From assembly GCA_040218145.1 (NCBI GenBank), contig JAVJQK010000127.1, positions 150,470-214,469 on the forward strand: a DNA stretch of 64,000 bases, given 5' to 3'. Under the pieces are notes generated by a model. That model was not told the origin of the DNA and searched no databases. It saw only the letters and a list, made by a program, of their open reading frames with translations. The DNA is from Sandaracinaceae bacterium. GTDB lineage: Bacteria; Myxococcota_A; Polyangia; Polyangiales; Sandaracinaceae. Both the position numbers and the translations under genes were made by a program. This document shows positions 36,949 to 52,635 of the stretch, piece after piece. Numbering within the stretch: the first letter of the stretch is position 1; each line of letters begins with the position of its first letter.

Positions 36949-37497
36949 ATGCGACGCGTCGCCACCAGCCTGTCCAAAGCCGTCACCCAGCTCGAGGAGC
37001 TCTGCCTCGCGTGGGGCATCCTCGGCATCGCCGCGTTGACCATCGGCAACGTGATCGCGCGGACGTTCTTCGGGACCAGCCTCGCGTTCGCCGAGGAGAT
37101 CAGCCAGTTCCTGATCGTGCTCGTGACCTTCCTCGGCCTCGGCTACGCGGCGGGCAAGGGGCGGCACATCCGCATGACGGCGCTCTACGACCAGCTGCCC
37201 GAGAAGCAGCGCAAGGCGCTCACCGTCTTGATCAGCGCGACGACCTCGGCCCTGCTCTTCTACCTGAGCTACCTCGCCGTGCGGTACGCGCTGTCCACCG
37301 TGCGCGAGCTGGGCAGCGTCTCGCCCGCCCTCCGCGTGCCGCTCTGGATCGTCTACCTCTCGGCGCCGATCGGCTTCGCGCTGGGCGGCATCCAGTACGC
37401 CCTGGCCCTGATCAAGAACCTCACCACACCGGGCGTCTGGCTCTCGTTCGAGGTGAAGGACGAGTACGAAGAGCTGCCGCCAGCGGGGGGGCTCTGA
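36949..37497 (+). CDS. TRAP transporter small permease (DctQ type)
   Basis: A 182-residue membrane protein with four helices, the small subunit of a tripartite ATP-independent periplasmic transporter. Typical features: GNVIARTFFGTSLAFAEEIS near 26-45, then FLGLGYAAGKGRHIRMTALYD near 61-81. It pairs with the large permease to take up carboxylate-type substrates using an ion gradient. ATG at 36949, 12 nt after a TAGTGT -10-like element. The stop shares an A with the ATG of the large permease. Divergent from tetR across the palindromic operator. Confidence 0.9.
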   Translation: MRRVATSLSKAVTQLEELCLAWGILGIAALTIGNVIARTFFGTSLAFAEEISQFLIVLVTFLGLGYAAGKGRHIRMTALYDQLPEKQRKALTVLISATTSALLFYLSYLAVRYALSTVRELGSVSPALRVPLWIVYLSAPIGFALGGIQYALALIKNLTTPGVWLSFEVKDEYEELPPAGGL

Positions 37498-38780
37498 TGG
37501 GGTTCGCGATCCTCGCCCTGATGCTCGTGCTGCTCTTCCTCGGCTACCCGATGAAGGTGCCGCTCACGGTCGCGGCGCTCTTCGTCGTGACGCTCTGGTT
37601 CCCCGGCGCGGCGCCCGAGACGCTCGTGCAGCAGATGATCGGCGGGGTGCAGCCCGCCGCGCTCATCGCGGTGCCGATGTTCATCTTCGCCGCGCAGATC
37701 ATGACCCAGGGGCAGGCCGCCGACCGGCTGCTCGACATGGTGATGCGATTCGTGGGGCACGTGCGCGGCGGGCTGCCCATCGCGACGGCCGTGAGCTGCA
37801 CGCTCTTCGGCGCGCTCAGCGGCTCCACCCAGGCCACGGTGGTCGCGATCGGCGGGCCGCTGCGCCCGAAGATGCTCCAGGCGGGCTACTCCGACTCGTT
37901 CAGCACCGCGCTGATCATCAACGCGTCGGACATCGCGCTGCTGATCCCGCCGAGCATCGGCATGATCGTCTACGGGGTCGTCAGCGGCACGTCGATCGGC
38001 GAGCTCTTCATCGCGGGCATCGGTCCGGGCGTGCTCCTGCTCGTGCTCTTCTGCCTCTACTGCTTCGTCGCCTCCATCCGCATGGAGGTGGAGCCGGAGC
38101 CGAAGGCGAGTTGGGCCGAGCGCCGCGCCGCCACGCGTCGCGCGCTGCTCCCGCTCGGCTTCCCGATCATCATCATCGGCGGCATCTACGCGGGCATCTT
38201 CAGCCCCACCGAGGCGGCCGCGGTCAGCGTGCTCTACGCGGCCATCCTCGAGATCGCGGTCTTCCGTGAGCTGTCGTTCCGCGATCTGCCCAAGCTCGCG
38301 CTCGACACCGGGCTGGTCACGTCGGTCGTCTTCGTGCTCGTCGCGGCGGGCGCGGCGTTCAGCTGGGTGATCAGCTACGCGCAGCTCCCGGCCGAGATCG
38401 TCAGCGGTCTCCTCGGGCCCGACGCGGGCTACACGCAGATCATGGCCACGATCGCCGTCGCCTTCTTCGTCGGCTGCATGTTCGTCGACCCCATCGTGGT
38501 CATCCTCATCCTGACCCCCATCTTCCACCCGGTGGCGGTCGCGGCGGGCATCGATCCGGTGCTGGTCGGCACCGTGGTGACGCTGCAGGTCGCGATCGGC
38601 AGCGCCACGCCGCCCTTCGGCTGCGACATCTTCACCGCGATCGCGATCTTCAACCGGCCCTACCTCGAGATCATCCGCGGCACGCCGCCGTTCATCGCCA
38701 TCCTCGTGTTGAGCTCGGTCTTGCTCATCGCCTTTCCCGACATCGCGCTCGTCCTGCGCGACCTGGCCTTCGCCGAATGA
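37497..38780 (+). CDS. TRAP transporter large permease (DctM type)
   Basis: A 427-residue permease with about 12 helices, the channel subunit of the TRAP transporter. Diagnostic segments: VPMFIFAAQIMTQGQAADRL, SCTLFGALSGSTQATVVAIG, LIPPSIGMIVYGVVSGTSIG, GIFSPTEAAAVSVLYA and the C-terminal ATPPFGCDIFTAIAIF. Starts at ATG inside the dctQ stop (TGATG) and overlaps dctP by 4 nt (ATGA), so the three subunits are translated as a unit. Confidence 0.93.
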   Translation: MGFAILALMLVLLFLGYPMKVPLTVAALFVVTLWFPGAAPETLVQQMIGGVQPAALIAVPMFIFAAQIMTQGQAADRLLDMVMRFVGHVRGGLPIATAVSCTLFGALSGSTQATVVAIGGPLRPKMLQAGYSDSFSTALIINASDIALLIPPSIGMIVYGVVSGTSIGELFIAGIGPGVLLLVLFCLYCFVASIRMEVEPEPKASWAERRAATRRALLPLGFPIIIIGGIYAGIFSPTEAAAVSVLYAAILEIAVFRELSFRDLPKLALDTGLVTSVVFVLVAAGAAFSWVISYAQLPAEIVSGLLGPDAGYTQIMATIAVAFFVGCMFVDPIVVILILTPIFHPVAVAAGIDPVLVGTVVTLQVAIGSATPPFGCDIFTAIAIFNRPYLEIIRGTPPFIAILVLSSVLLIAFPDIALVLRDLAFAE

Positions 38781-39811
38781 AGCGACTCGCGATCCTCTTC
38801 GTGCTCCTCCTGCTCGGCTGTGAAGCGCAGCCCGAGGGCGAGATCTGGCGCTTCGCCATCGAGGAGACGTCCGGCTCGGTCCAGGACCAGTACGCGCAGC
38901 GCTTCCGAGAGATGGTGCACGAGCGCACGAACGGCGAGGTGCGGGTGATCGTCTACCCGTACGGCGCGCTCGGCACGAGCGATCACATCACGGAGCAGCT
39001 CCACAACGCGACGCTCGAGCTCGCGATGAGCTCGCCCGGACACCTCGGCAAGCTGATCCCGGAAGTGCAGGCGTTCCTGCTCCACTACCTGCTGAGCGAC
39101 GATCCCGAGGTCAACGCGCGCGCGCTCCGCGACCCGGCGCTGCGCGCCTTCCTCGACGGGCTCTACGCGGAGAAGGGGCTGTCGTTCCTGACCGCCTTCG
39201 GCGAGGGCCGGATGGCGTGGACGACGCGCGAGCCGGTGCGCCGCCCGGAAGACTTCGACGGGATGCGCTTCCGCGTGATGACGTCGCCGCTCCTGCTCGC
39301 GAGCTACGAGGCCTACGGAGCGAGCCCCACGCCGCTGCCGTACTCGGAGGTCTACTCGGGGCTGCAGCTGCGCATGATCGATGGACAGGTCAACCCGGTG
39401 TTCGCCATCGAGGAGATGAGCTTCTACGAGGTGACCGATCACCTCATCTTCCCGGGGCACGCGGAGTTCGTGACCACGCTCGCCGCCAACCCTGATTGGC
39501 TCGAGAGCCTGCCGAGCGAGCGGCGCCGGCTCATCGAGGACATCGTGGACACGCTGCAGACGGAGATCTACGAGGTCCAGTCCGCCCTGGCCGAGGAGCG
39601 GCTCGAGGCGATCCGCGCGCGCAGGCCGGAGATGCAGATCGTGACCCTCGACGCCGAGGAGCGCGCCGCCTTCCGCGCGCGCGCGGAGCCGGTGCGCGAG
39701 CGCTACGTGGAGATGGCCGGTCCACGTGGGCAGCGCCTGCTCCAGCTCATCGAGGCCGCGGTGCGCCGCGCCGATGGGGCTTTCCCGGCCGACGATTCAG
39801 TTGCACAATGA
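38777..39811 (+). CDS. TRAP transporter substrate-binding lipoprotein (DctP type)
   Basis: A 344-residue solute-binding protein that delivers substrate to the TRAP permeases. Lipoprotein signal with lipobox LLGC near residue 15, so it is membrane-tethered rather than free. The family body includes RFREMVHERTNGEVRVIVYP, FRVMTSPLLLASYEAYGASP (with the Arg usually binding a carboxylate) and YSEVYSGLQLRMIDGQVNP. Substrate not predictable; a carboxylate is expected from the family. Third gene of the operon. Confidence 0.92.
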   Translation: MKRLAILFVLLLLGCEAQPEGEIWRFAIEETSGSVQDQYAQRFREMVHERTNGEVRVIVYPYGALGTSDHITEQLHNATLELAMSSPGHLGKLIPEVQAFLLHYLLSDDPEVNARALRDPALRAFLDGLYAEKGLSFLTAFGEGRMAWTTREPVRRPEDFDGMRFRVMTSPLLLASYEAYGASPTPLPYSEVYSGLQLRMIDGQVNPVFAIEEMSFYEVTDHLIFPGHAEFVTTLAANPDWLESLPSERRRLIEDIVDTLQTEIYEVQSALAEERLEAIRARRPEMQIVTLDAEERAAFRARAEPVRERYVEMAGPRGQRLLQLIEAAVRRADGAFPADDSVAQ

Positions 39812-39817
39812 GGGTCG

Positions 39818-40369
39818 GTGACCGCCCATGAGGTGAAAGGGGTCTGGTTCATCACCGCCCGGGCGGAGGTGGAATCGACGTTCGGCAAGGACGCCCTCGA
39901 GGTGCTGGTCGAGTCGGTCCCGTCGAAGCACCGCAAGATCATCGCCGAGCCCCTCACGAGCGAGTGGTATCCGGAGGAGGCGCTGCAGGCGTGCCTCCGA
40001 TCGCTCCGGCTGGATCTCATGCGGGGAGAGTCGACCCGCTTCGCCCAGTTCCTCGAGCGATGCACCGAGCGAGGCGTGGGCACGTTCTTCTCCGCGCTGC
40101 TCCGGATGAGCACGCCGCGCTTCGTGCTCGGCCAGGTGCCGACGATGTGGAGGCACATCCGGCGCGGCCCCGGCTTCGTCGAGGTGGAGCACGGTGAGCA
40201 CCAGTCGGTGCTGCGCTACCAGTCGTTCCCGTACTTCGACGATCCGATCTACGAGGAGCTGACGGTAGCCAGCGTCGGGGCGGTGTTGCGCGTCTGCACG
40301 AAGTCGGAGCCCGACCTGACCGTGGACCGCGTCACCCACGACGCGCTCGATCTCCGCGTGCGCTACTGA
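39818..40369 (+). CDS. DUF2378-like protein (myxobacterial family)
   Basis: A 183-residue soluble protein starting at GTG, 6 nt after dctP. The layout of a short N-terminal beta segment (VKGVWFITARA), helices with FGKDALEVLV, EWYPEEALQACLRSL, RFAQFLERCTERGVGTFFSALL, and a C-terminal mixed domain (VLRYQSFPYFDDPIYEEL) resembles the TIGR02265/DUF2378 family expanded in Myxococcales. Function of that family is unknown. The tight spacing could be read as membership of the TRAP operon, but this may be chance. Confidence 0.5.
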   Translation: MTAHEVKGVWFITARAEVESTFGKDALEVLVESVPSKHRKIIAEPLTSEWYPEEALQACLRSLRLDLMRGESTRFAQFLERCTERGVGTFFSALLRMSTPRFVLGQVPTMWRHIRRGPGFVEVEHGEHQSVLRYQSFPYFDDPIYEELTVASVGAVLRVCTKSEPDLTVDRVTHDALDLRVRY

Positions 40370-40374
40370 AGCGT

Positions 40375-42171
40375 TCAGGCCGGCGGGACCAACGAACGCC
40401 GGGCCGCGACCAGGCGCGGCGAGACGGCGTCGTCGGGGCACGCGGGCCCGTTCAGGAGCGCGTCCATCAACTCGAGCGCCAGCTCTGGCTCCCCCGTCTT
40501 GGCGAGGAGGCGCAGCACCCGCTCCGCGAGGATGGCGCTCCGCGCAGGGATGGGCTGGCGGAGATCGGCGAGGATGGCCCAGGCGCGTCGAACGTGATCG
40601 GCGACGAGCTCTCCGTCGGCGCACCGCGTCGCTTCGAGCTGCGCGAGCCAGAGCTCCGCGTCCACGGTGACCCTCGCGTTGTCGCTCGCGCTCGCCCACT
40701 CGCTCGCGCGCTCGAGGTGCATGCGGGCGTCGTCGTGGCGACCACGCCCGACCGCGACCGCACCCGCCATCATCGTCAGCTCCGCCTTCTCGTTCACGGG
40801 CAGCGCCGGCCGCTCGAGCGCCTCTCGCAGGAGGCCCTCGGCCGTTCGGTGGTCGCCCGACTTCAGCAAGAGCTCCGCCGCGTGACGAGCGAGGCGCGCG
40901 CCCGCGCGGCTGACCGCCTCCTCGCCGTCGAGCGCCGCGTGGCGGATGCGGTTGAGCCCGCGGGTCAGCGCCTCGAGCGCGCCCGACAGCTCCTTCCGCT
41001 CCACGCACACACGCGCGAGCATGTCGAGCAGGAGAACGGCCGTGCTCAGGTCCCCCGCGTGCGCGGCGTGCTCGGCCCGCAGCTCGAGGGGCGCCCCGGT
41101 GGAGGCGTACCAGGCGAGGGCGCCGTCGTGCAGCTGCTCGCGCTCGCCCGACTCGATCGCGCTCTCGACCCGGTCAGCCATGTCCGGGTCGACGAAGACG
41201 AGCTCGCCCTCGACGCGCTCGAGCAAGCCACGCGCCGCGAGCCGGTCCGGCTCTCCCGCGAGCGGGCGCTCGAGCACCGCCTCCACCGCCTCGACCCGGC
41301 AGCGCCAGCCCAGGACGGCGGCCGCGTGCAGGACCTGGCGGGCGCCCTCGTCGAGGTCCTCCTCGAGCTCCAGCGCGCGCGGCGGGACGCCGAGCTCGGG
41401 GTGAAGCAGGCGCGTCACCGCGCCCGGCAGGTCGCGCGGCTCGGTGGGCGCGCGGAAGATGACGCGCGCGACGCCGAGCTTCGCCAGCTCCGCGAGCACG
41501 GCCTGGCTCCGCCCGCAGAGCCGATGCGCGCGATCCACGATGATCGCCGCGTTGCCCTCGGGCGCCGCGACGAGCAGCGCCTCCGCGACCTGCTCGGCCA
41601 CGTCCGCGAGGGGCGGGGAGGTCTCGCTCTCCAGCCGGGCCAGCCAGGGGATCGCGAGATCCCGCGCGTCGGTCTCGGCCAGCTCGCCGAGCAGCTCGCG
41701 CACCGCGTGCCAGGGCACGCGCGCCCGGCTGGGATGGCTCGCGGTCTCGATGAGGAGCCGGCCCTCGGAGCGGCACGCGACCCGGCAGCGATCGAGCAGC
41801 TCGCCCGAGCGCTCCAGCAGCACGATCAGGCGCAGGGAGTGGTCGGTCCAGAGCGCGTCGAGATCGTCGAGCACGGCGCGACCGCCCGCGGGCACACCCG
41901 CGAGGGTGGCGCCTCCGGCCGCGGCCCGCGGGGTCCGGCGACGGCGGGTCGCTCTGCGACCGCACACGGGACAGATCACGCGGCTCGAGTCGAGCGAGGC
42001 GCCGCACCCGCGGCAGCACGTGCCGCTCGAGCGGCCGTCGAACGTGTCGGGGACGGGCGCGCCGGGCACCGGGCATCCACAGCCCTGGCAGAAGCTCGCG
42101 TCGGCGGTCAGGTGCACGCCGCACGCTGCGCACTCGCTCGAGCTCCCCGATCGTGAGACTGCCTCGCGCAC
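40375..42171 (-). CDS. Double zinc-ribbon protein with degenerate ATPase-like domain and TPR-like repeats
   Basis: A 598-residue protein. Two zinc ribbons at the N-terminus (CAACG...CQGCG near 14-32; CCRGCG...CPVCG near 52-71). Then a region resembling the ATPase core of MalT/AfsR-type STAND proteins: a Walker B-like AAIIVDRAHRL near 210, but no Walker A lysine loop. The C-terminal 300 residues are helical repeats (SAVLLLDMLARVCVERKEL, LLREALERPALPV). ATP hydrolysis is therefore doubtful. GTG start, preceded by GAGGGGGG; a TATGCT -10 lies further upstream at 42199-42204. Role unknown, possibly a signalling scaffold. Confidence 0.6.
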   Translation of the reverse strand: MREAVSRSGSSSECAACGVHLTADASFCQGCGCPVPGAPVPDTFDGRSSGTCCRGCGASLDSSRVICPVCGRRATRRRRTPRAAAGGATLAGVPAGGRAVLDDLDALWTDHSLRLIVLLERSGELLDRCRVACRSEGRLLIETASHPSRARVPWHAVRELLGELAETDARDLAIPWLARLESETSPPLADVAEQVAEALLVAAPEGNAAIIVDRAHRLCGRSQAVLAELAKLGVARVIFRAPTEPRDLPGAVTRLLHPELGVPPRALELEEDLDEGARQVLHAAAVLGWRCRVEAVEAVLERPLAGEPDRLAARGLLERVEGELVFVDPDMADRVESAIESGEREQLHDGALAWYASTGAPLELRAEHAAHAGDLSTAVLLLDMLARVCVERKELSGALEALTRGLNRIRHAALDGEEAVSRAGARLARHAAELLLKSGDHRTAEGLLREALERPALPVNEKAELTMMAGAVAVGRGRHDDARMHLERASEWASASDNARVTVDAELWLAQLEATRCADGELVADHVRRAWAILADLRQPIPARSAILAERVLRLLAKTGEPELALELMDALLNGPACPDDAVSPRLVAARRSLVPPA

Positions 42172-42299
42172 TCCGCTTCACCCCCCTCGACGCCCGAGAG
42201 CATACCGCCATTGGCTGCGCATGGAACGTACAGCAGGCCTTTTTCGGCCAGCGGCATGAATTCCCGTTCAATGGCGGGCGTTTTGTCCCTGTTTCTGGG

Positions 42300-42305
42300 T
42301 ACGCT
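42300..42305 (+). promoter_or_regulatory. -10 element TACGCT for the NTF2-like lipoprotein gene
   Basis: TACGCT is exactly 6 nt before the ATG at 42312; no clear -35. Confidence 0.45.
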
Positions 42306-42311
42306 GGGACC

Positions 42312-42791
42312 ATGACACCCCGGGCGGCGATCGTCCTGCTGTTTCTGGCAGCGGCCTGCGGCGCGGCGGGCGCGCGTCCGGCTGGACCGCAGGAGCGCGG
42401 CGCCATCGACGCGGTGATCGACGGCTGGCACGCCGCGGCGGCCCGATCCGACGAGGACGCCTACTTCGCGCTGATGACGCCCGACGCCATCTTCCTCGGC
42501 ACCGACGCGACGGAGCGCTGGACCCGGGACGCGCTGCGGGCCTACGCGCACCCGCACTTCGCGGTCGGCAACGGCTGGGTGATGCGCGCCACGCGTCGAG
42601 ACGTCTACGTGCAGGGCGACGTCGCCTGGTTCGACGAGGACCTCGAGACCGAGAACCTCGGCCCCGCCCGCGGCAGCGGCGTCCTGCGCCGCACCCCCGA
42701 CGGCTGGCGCCTGGCCCACTACAACCTCGCCATCACCGTCCCCAACGATCGCTTCCACTCCGTGCGCGAGCTGCTGCGCGCCCCCGAGTGA
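42312..42791 (+). CDS. SnoaL/NTF2-like (DUF4440-type) lipoprotein
   Basis: A 159-residue exported protein. Signal with lipobox AAAC near residue 16, then an NTF2-like cone fold: IDAVIDGWHAAAARSDEDAYFALMTPDAIFLGTDATERW near the start of the domain, RDVYVQGDVAWFDEDLE, and the closing strands GSGVLRRTPDGWRLAHYN. Such domains act as ketosteroid-isomerase-like enzymes or ligand binders; the actual role is unknown. ATG at 42312 supported by the TACGCT element. It ends 4 nt before the convergent gltD stop. Confidence 0.78.
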   Translation: MTPRAAIVLLFLAAACGAAGARPAGPQERGAIDAVIDGWHAAAARSDEDAYFALMTPDAIFLGTDATERWTRDALRAYAHPHFAVGNGWVMRATRRDVYVQGDVAWFDEDLETENLGPARGSGVLRRTPDGWRLAHYNLAITVPNDRFHSVRELLRAPE

Positions 42792-42795
42792 GCCG

Positions 42796-44253
<1,458 letters not shown>

Positions 44254-44254
44254 G

Positions 44255-48814
<4,560 letters not shown>

Positions 48815-48835
48815 CGGAGGATCCTCTCGCGCGGT

Positions 48836-49345
48836 TCAGCTGGCGCGTCGCGAACGGGTGCGCTTGGGCGTCGGCATCGACTCGAGCTCGGCGAGCGAGA
48901 CGCGGGATCGCTCGCTCGCGGTCGAGAGCACGACCATGGTCTCGGTGCGGGTCACCCCCTCGACTTCGCGCAGCGCGCTGATCACGCGCTCGAGCGAGGC
49001 GGTGTTTCGGGTCTTCACCTTCAGCAGCAGGGTGTGGCCCCCCGTGATGTGGTGACACTCCTGGACCTCCGGGCGCGCCCCCAGCTCGCTGAGGAAGCGC
49101 TCGATGTCCTTGGGATAGTTGATCGACACGCCGATGAAGGCGGTGATGTCGAGCCCCACCTCCTTGGCGTGGACCGCGGCGTGGTAGCCGGTGATCACCC
49201 CGGCCGCCTCGAGCTTGCGGACCCGCTCCATGACGGCAGGCGCGCTGAGGCCCACCCGGTCGCCGAGCTTGTTGAGCGGGGTCTTGCAGTCGTCCTGGAG
49301 CGCGTCGAGCAGCTCCCGGTCGATGGGGTCCAGGGCGGTGGTCAC
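48836..49345 (-). CDS. Lrp/AsnC-family regulator upstream of gltBD
   Basis: A 169-residue regulator. Winged HTH at about 5-60 (LDPIDRELLDALQDDCKTP, KLGDRVGLSAPAVMERVRKL) and a C-terminal ligand-binding RAM/AsnC domain (about 70-145; VQECHHITGGHTLLLKVKT). The GTG at 49345 was chosen because TTGACA-N17-CAGATT precedes it by 7 nt; the upstream TTG frame overlaps the -35. It is the first gene of an lrp-gltB-gltD operon with a 21-nt gap to gltB, so it probably adjusts glutamate synthase to an amino-acid signal, as Lrp does in enteric bacteria. The basic tail PKRTRSRRAS is unusual. Confidence 0.9.
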   Translation of the reverse strand: MTTALDPIDRELLDALQDDCKTPLNKLGDRVGLSAPAVMERVRKLEAAGVITGYHAAVHAKEVGLDITAFIGVSINYPKDIERFLSELGARPEVQECHHITGGHTLLLKVKTRNTASLERVISALREVEGVTRTETMVVLSTASERSRVSLAELESMPTPKRTRSRRAS

Positions 49346-49352
49346 GATGCGA

Positions 49353-49381
49353 AATCTGACGTCTGTGACGCAGCGTGTCAA
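49353..49381 (-). promoter_or_regulatory. lrp-gltBD promoter TTGACA-N17-CAGATT
   Basis: A perfect -35 (49381-49376), 17-nt spacer, -10 CAGATT (49358-49353), then 7 nt to GTG 49345, so transcription should begin at the start codon. Confidence 0.6.
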
Positions 49382-49409
49382 CAACGATCTTCTGTCAAGT
49401 GGGCGTATG

Positions 49410-49426
49410 ACCTAATGAGATTAGGT
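49410..49426. promoter_or_regulatory. Perfect palindrome ACCTAAT-GAG-ATTAGGT, candidate Lrp operator
   Basis: Seven-bp arms with a 3-bp centre, in an AT-rich patch about 70 bp upstream of the predicted lrp transcription start. The position suits an autoregulatory or activating site. Confidence 0.5.
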
Positions 49427-49646
49427 TGAGGGCGGGCTGCTGGTCATCCCCTACGCCCTGTCGGGCCCACACCACATGAACCCCGTACCGGGCGCGTCAA
49501 TCACCAGGCCGGGGACCTGGCACGACCTTTCCAAAAGGGAACGACGCCCGGCCGGGAGCCGCGTGAATGCTCCCCCGACCTGCTCGATCGTGGTTCCCGG
49601 CCGGTCAATCTCCCCGCGTGCTAGTGTGACCCCCTCGGGGACCCCC

Positions 49647-51221
49647 TTGGCCGACGACGCGCACATTCGGACGGCGGAGTCCAAGCTCGCAGCGCTCCGA
49701 GCCGGCTACGGCGTCGCGCTCCGGGCCAAGCTCGAGGAGATCGCGAGCCGGCTGGCCGAGGGCGAGCGAGACGAAGCCAAGGGGCTCGCCCACAAGGTGC
49801 GCGGCACGGCTGGATCCTATGGGTACGCCGAGGTCGGGCTGCTCGCGGGCCGGCTCGAGGACGCCCTCGAAGCGGGTGAGGACGTCGTCGAGATCGCCGC
49901 CGCGCTGGTCGAGCAGGGCGCCGCGATCGAGGTGCCGGAGCACGACGCGTCGGAGGAGCCGACGGGCCCGGCGGTCCTCGTGCTCGAGCCGGACGAGGCG
50001 GTCCGTCGACGCTGCCTGGAGTCGACGCGGCCCGGGCCGCGGGTGCGCTTCGTCTCGGACGCGATGGAGGCGCTCGAGGCCGCGATGGATGAGGCGATCG
50101 TGGGGGCGGTCTTGCCGGCGGGAGGCGGCGCGCGCGGCGGCTTCGCCCTCGCTCGCAGCCTCCGGACGCTGGAGGGCCTCGCCGCGCTCCCGATCGCGTT
50201 CACCGGCGTCGACGAGACGGTGGAGGCGCGCGTGAAGGCCGTGCACGCAGGCGGCCGCGTGCTCTTCGGCGAGGGGGTGGGGCCGGGCGTGCTGCGCGTG
50301 CTCGACGAGGTCTTCTCCGAGCCGGACCGCGAGGTCCCGACCGTCCTGCTCGTCGACGACGATCCGGACATGGGCGGCGTCGTCCGGCCCATGATCGAAG
50401 GGCGCGGCTGGGGCTTCGAGCACCTCGTCGACGCCACGCGCATCTTCGAAGCCGTGGCCGCGCACCGCCCCGAGGCGATCCTCCTCGACGTGCAGATGGA
50501 GCCGACCGGCGGCTTCGACGTCTGCCGGGCCCTCCGCGCGAGCGCGCCCCACCGCGAGCTGCCCATCCTGTTCCTCACCGCGAACGCGTCGCAGGAGGTG
50601 CGGGTGGCCTGCTTCGAGGCGGGCGGCGACGACTACCTGCAGAAGCCCGTCCTGGCGAACGAGCTGCTCGCGCGGCTCGAGGTGCGCATCGAGCGCCTGC
50701 GGCTGCTGCGGGAGCGGGCGCGCCGCGACGCGCTGACCGGGTTGGACATGCGCGGCGCCGCGTACGAGGCGCTCGAGGCGGCGCTCGCGCACGCGGCGCG
50801 TCACGCGCGGCCGCTGGCGGTGGCGCTCCTCGATCTCGACCACTTCAAGCGCATCAACGACGAGCTCGGTCATGGGGTCGGCGACCGCGTGCTCGCGGCG
50901 GTCGGCAGCATGCTCCGCGCAGAGCTGCGCCCGAGCGACGTCAGCGGACGCTGGGGGGGCGAGGAGATCGTGCTCGCGCTGCCCGAGACCGGCCCGGATG
51001 AAGGCAAGGCCGCGGTGACCCGCCTGCTCGAGGTGCTCCGCGCGTCGGTGATCCAGGGGGTCTCCGATCGGGAAGTGACCTTCAGCGCCGGCGTGTCGTA
51101 CCTTTCGGTCGATGGAGACGATCTACGGACGTTGCTGAGGAAAGCCGACACCCGGCTCTACGCGGCGAAGGCGGCCGGCAGGGCGCGGGTGGTCGACACC
51201 GATCCGGAGCGCACCCAATGA
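49647..51221 (+). CDS. Hpt-pseudoreceiver-receiver-GGDEF response regulator
   Basis: 524 residues from TTG 49647 (GGGGA about 6 nt upstream; GTG 49626 is an alternative). An Hpt-like helical domain with H49 in AHKVRGTAGSYG, then a receiver-like domain (about 108-225) lacking the phospho-Asp, then a true receiver (232-350; LLVDDDPD, D281 in LLDVQMEP, LQKP), then GGDEF: DALTGLDMRGAAY, LDLDHFKRINDELGH, active site GGEE 437-440 and I-site RPSD 428-431. It should make cyclic di-GMP when phosphorylated, with product inhibition. The Hpt could pass phosphoryl groups within or between proteins. The next two genes follow on the same strand. Confidence 0.88.
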   Translation: MADDAHIRTAESKLAALRAGYGVALRAKLEEIASRLAEGERDEAKGLAHKVRGTAGSYGYAEVGLLAGRLEDALEAGEDVVEIAAALVEQGAAIEVPEHDASEEPTGPAVLVLEPDEAVRRRCLESTRPGPRVRFVSDAMEALEAAMDEAIVGAVLPAGGGARGGFALARSLRTLEGLAALPIAFTGVDETVEARVKAVHAGGRVLFGEGVGPGVLRVLDEVFSEPDREVPTVLLVDDDPDMGGVVRPMIEGRGWGFEHLVDATRIFEAVAAHRPEAILLDVQMEPTGGFDVCRALRASAPHRELPILFLTANASQEVRVACFEAGGDDYLQKPVLANELLARLEVRIERLRLLRERARRDALTGLDMRGAAYEALEAALAHAARHARPLAVALLDLDHFKRINDELGHGVGDRVLAAVGSMLRAELRPSDVSGRWGGEEIVLALPETGPDEGKAAVTRLLEVLRASVIQGVSDREVTFSAGVSYLSVDGDDLRTLLRKADTRLYAAKAAGRARVVDTDPERTQ

Positions 51222-51252
51222 AGCAGCCAATGAGGCAGCAGGTGAACACCCC

Positions 51253-52631
<1,379 letters not shown>

Positions 52632-52635
<4 letters not shown>

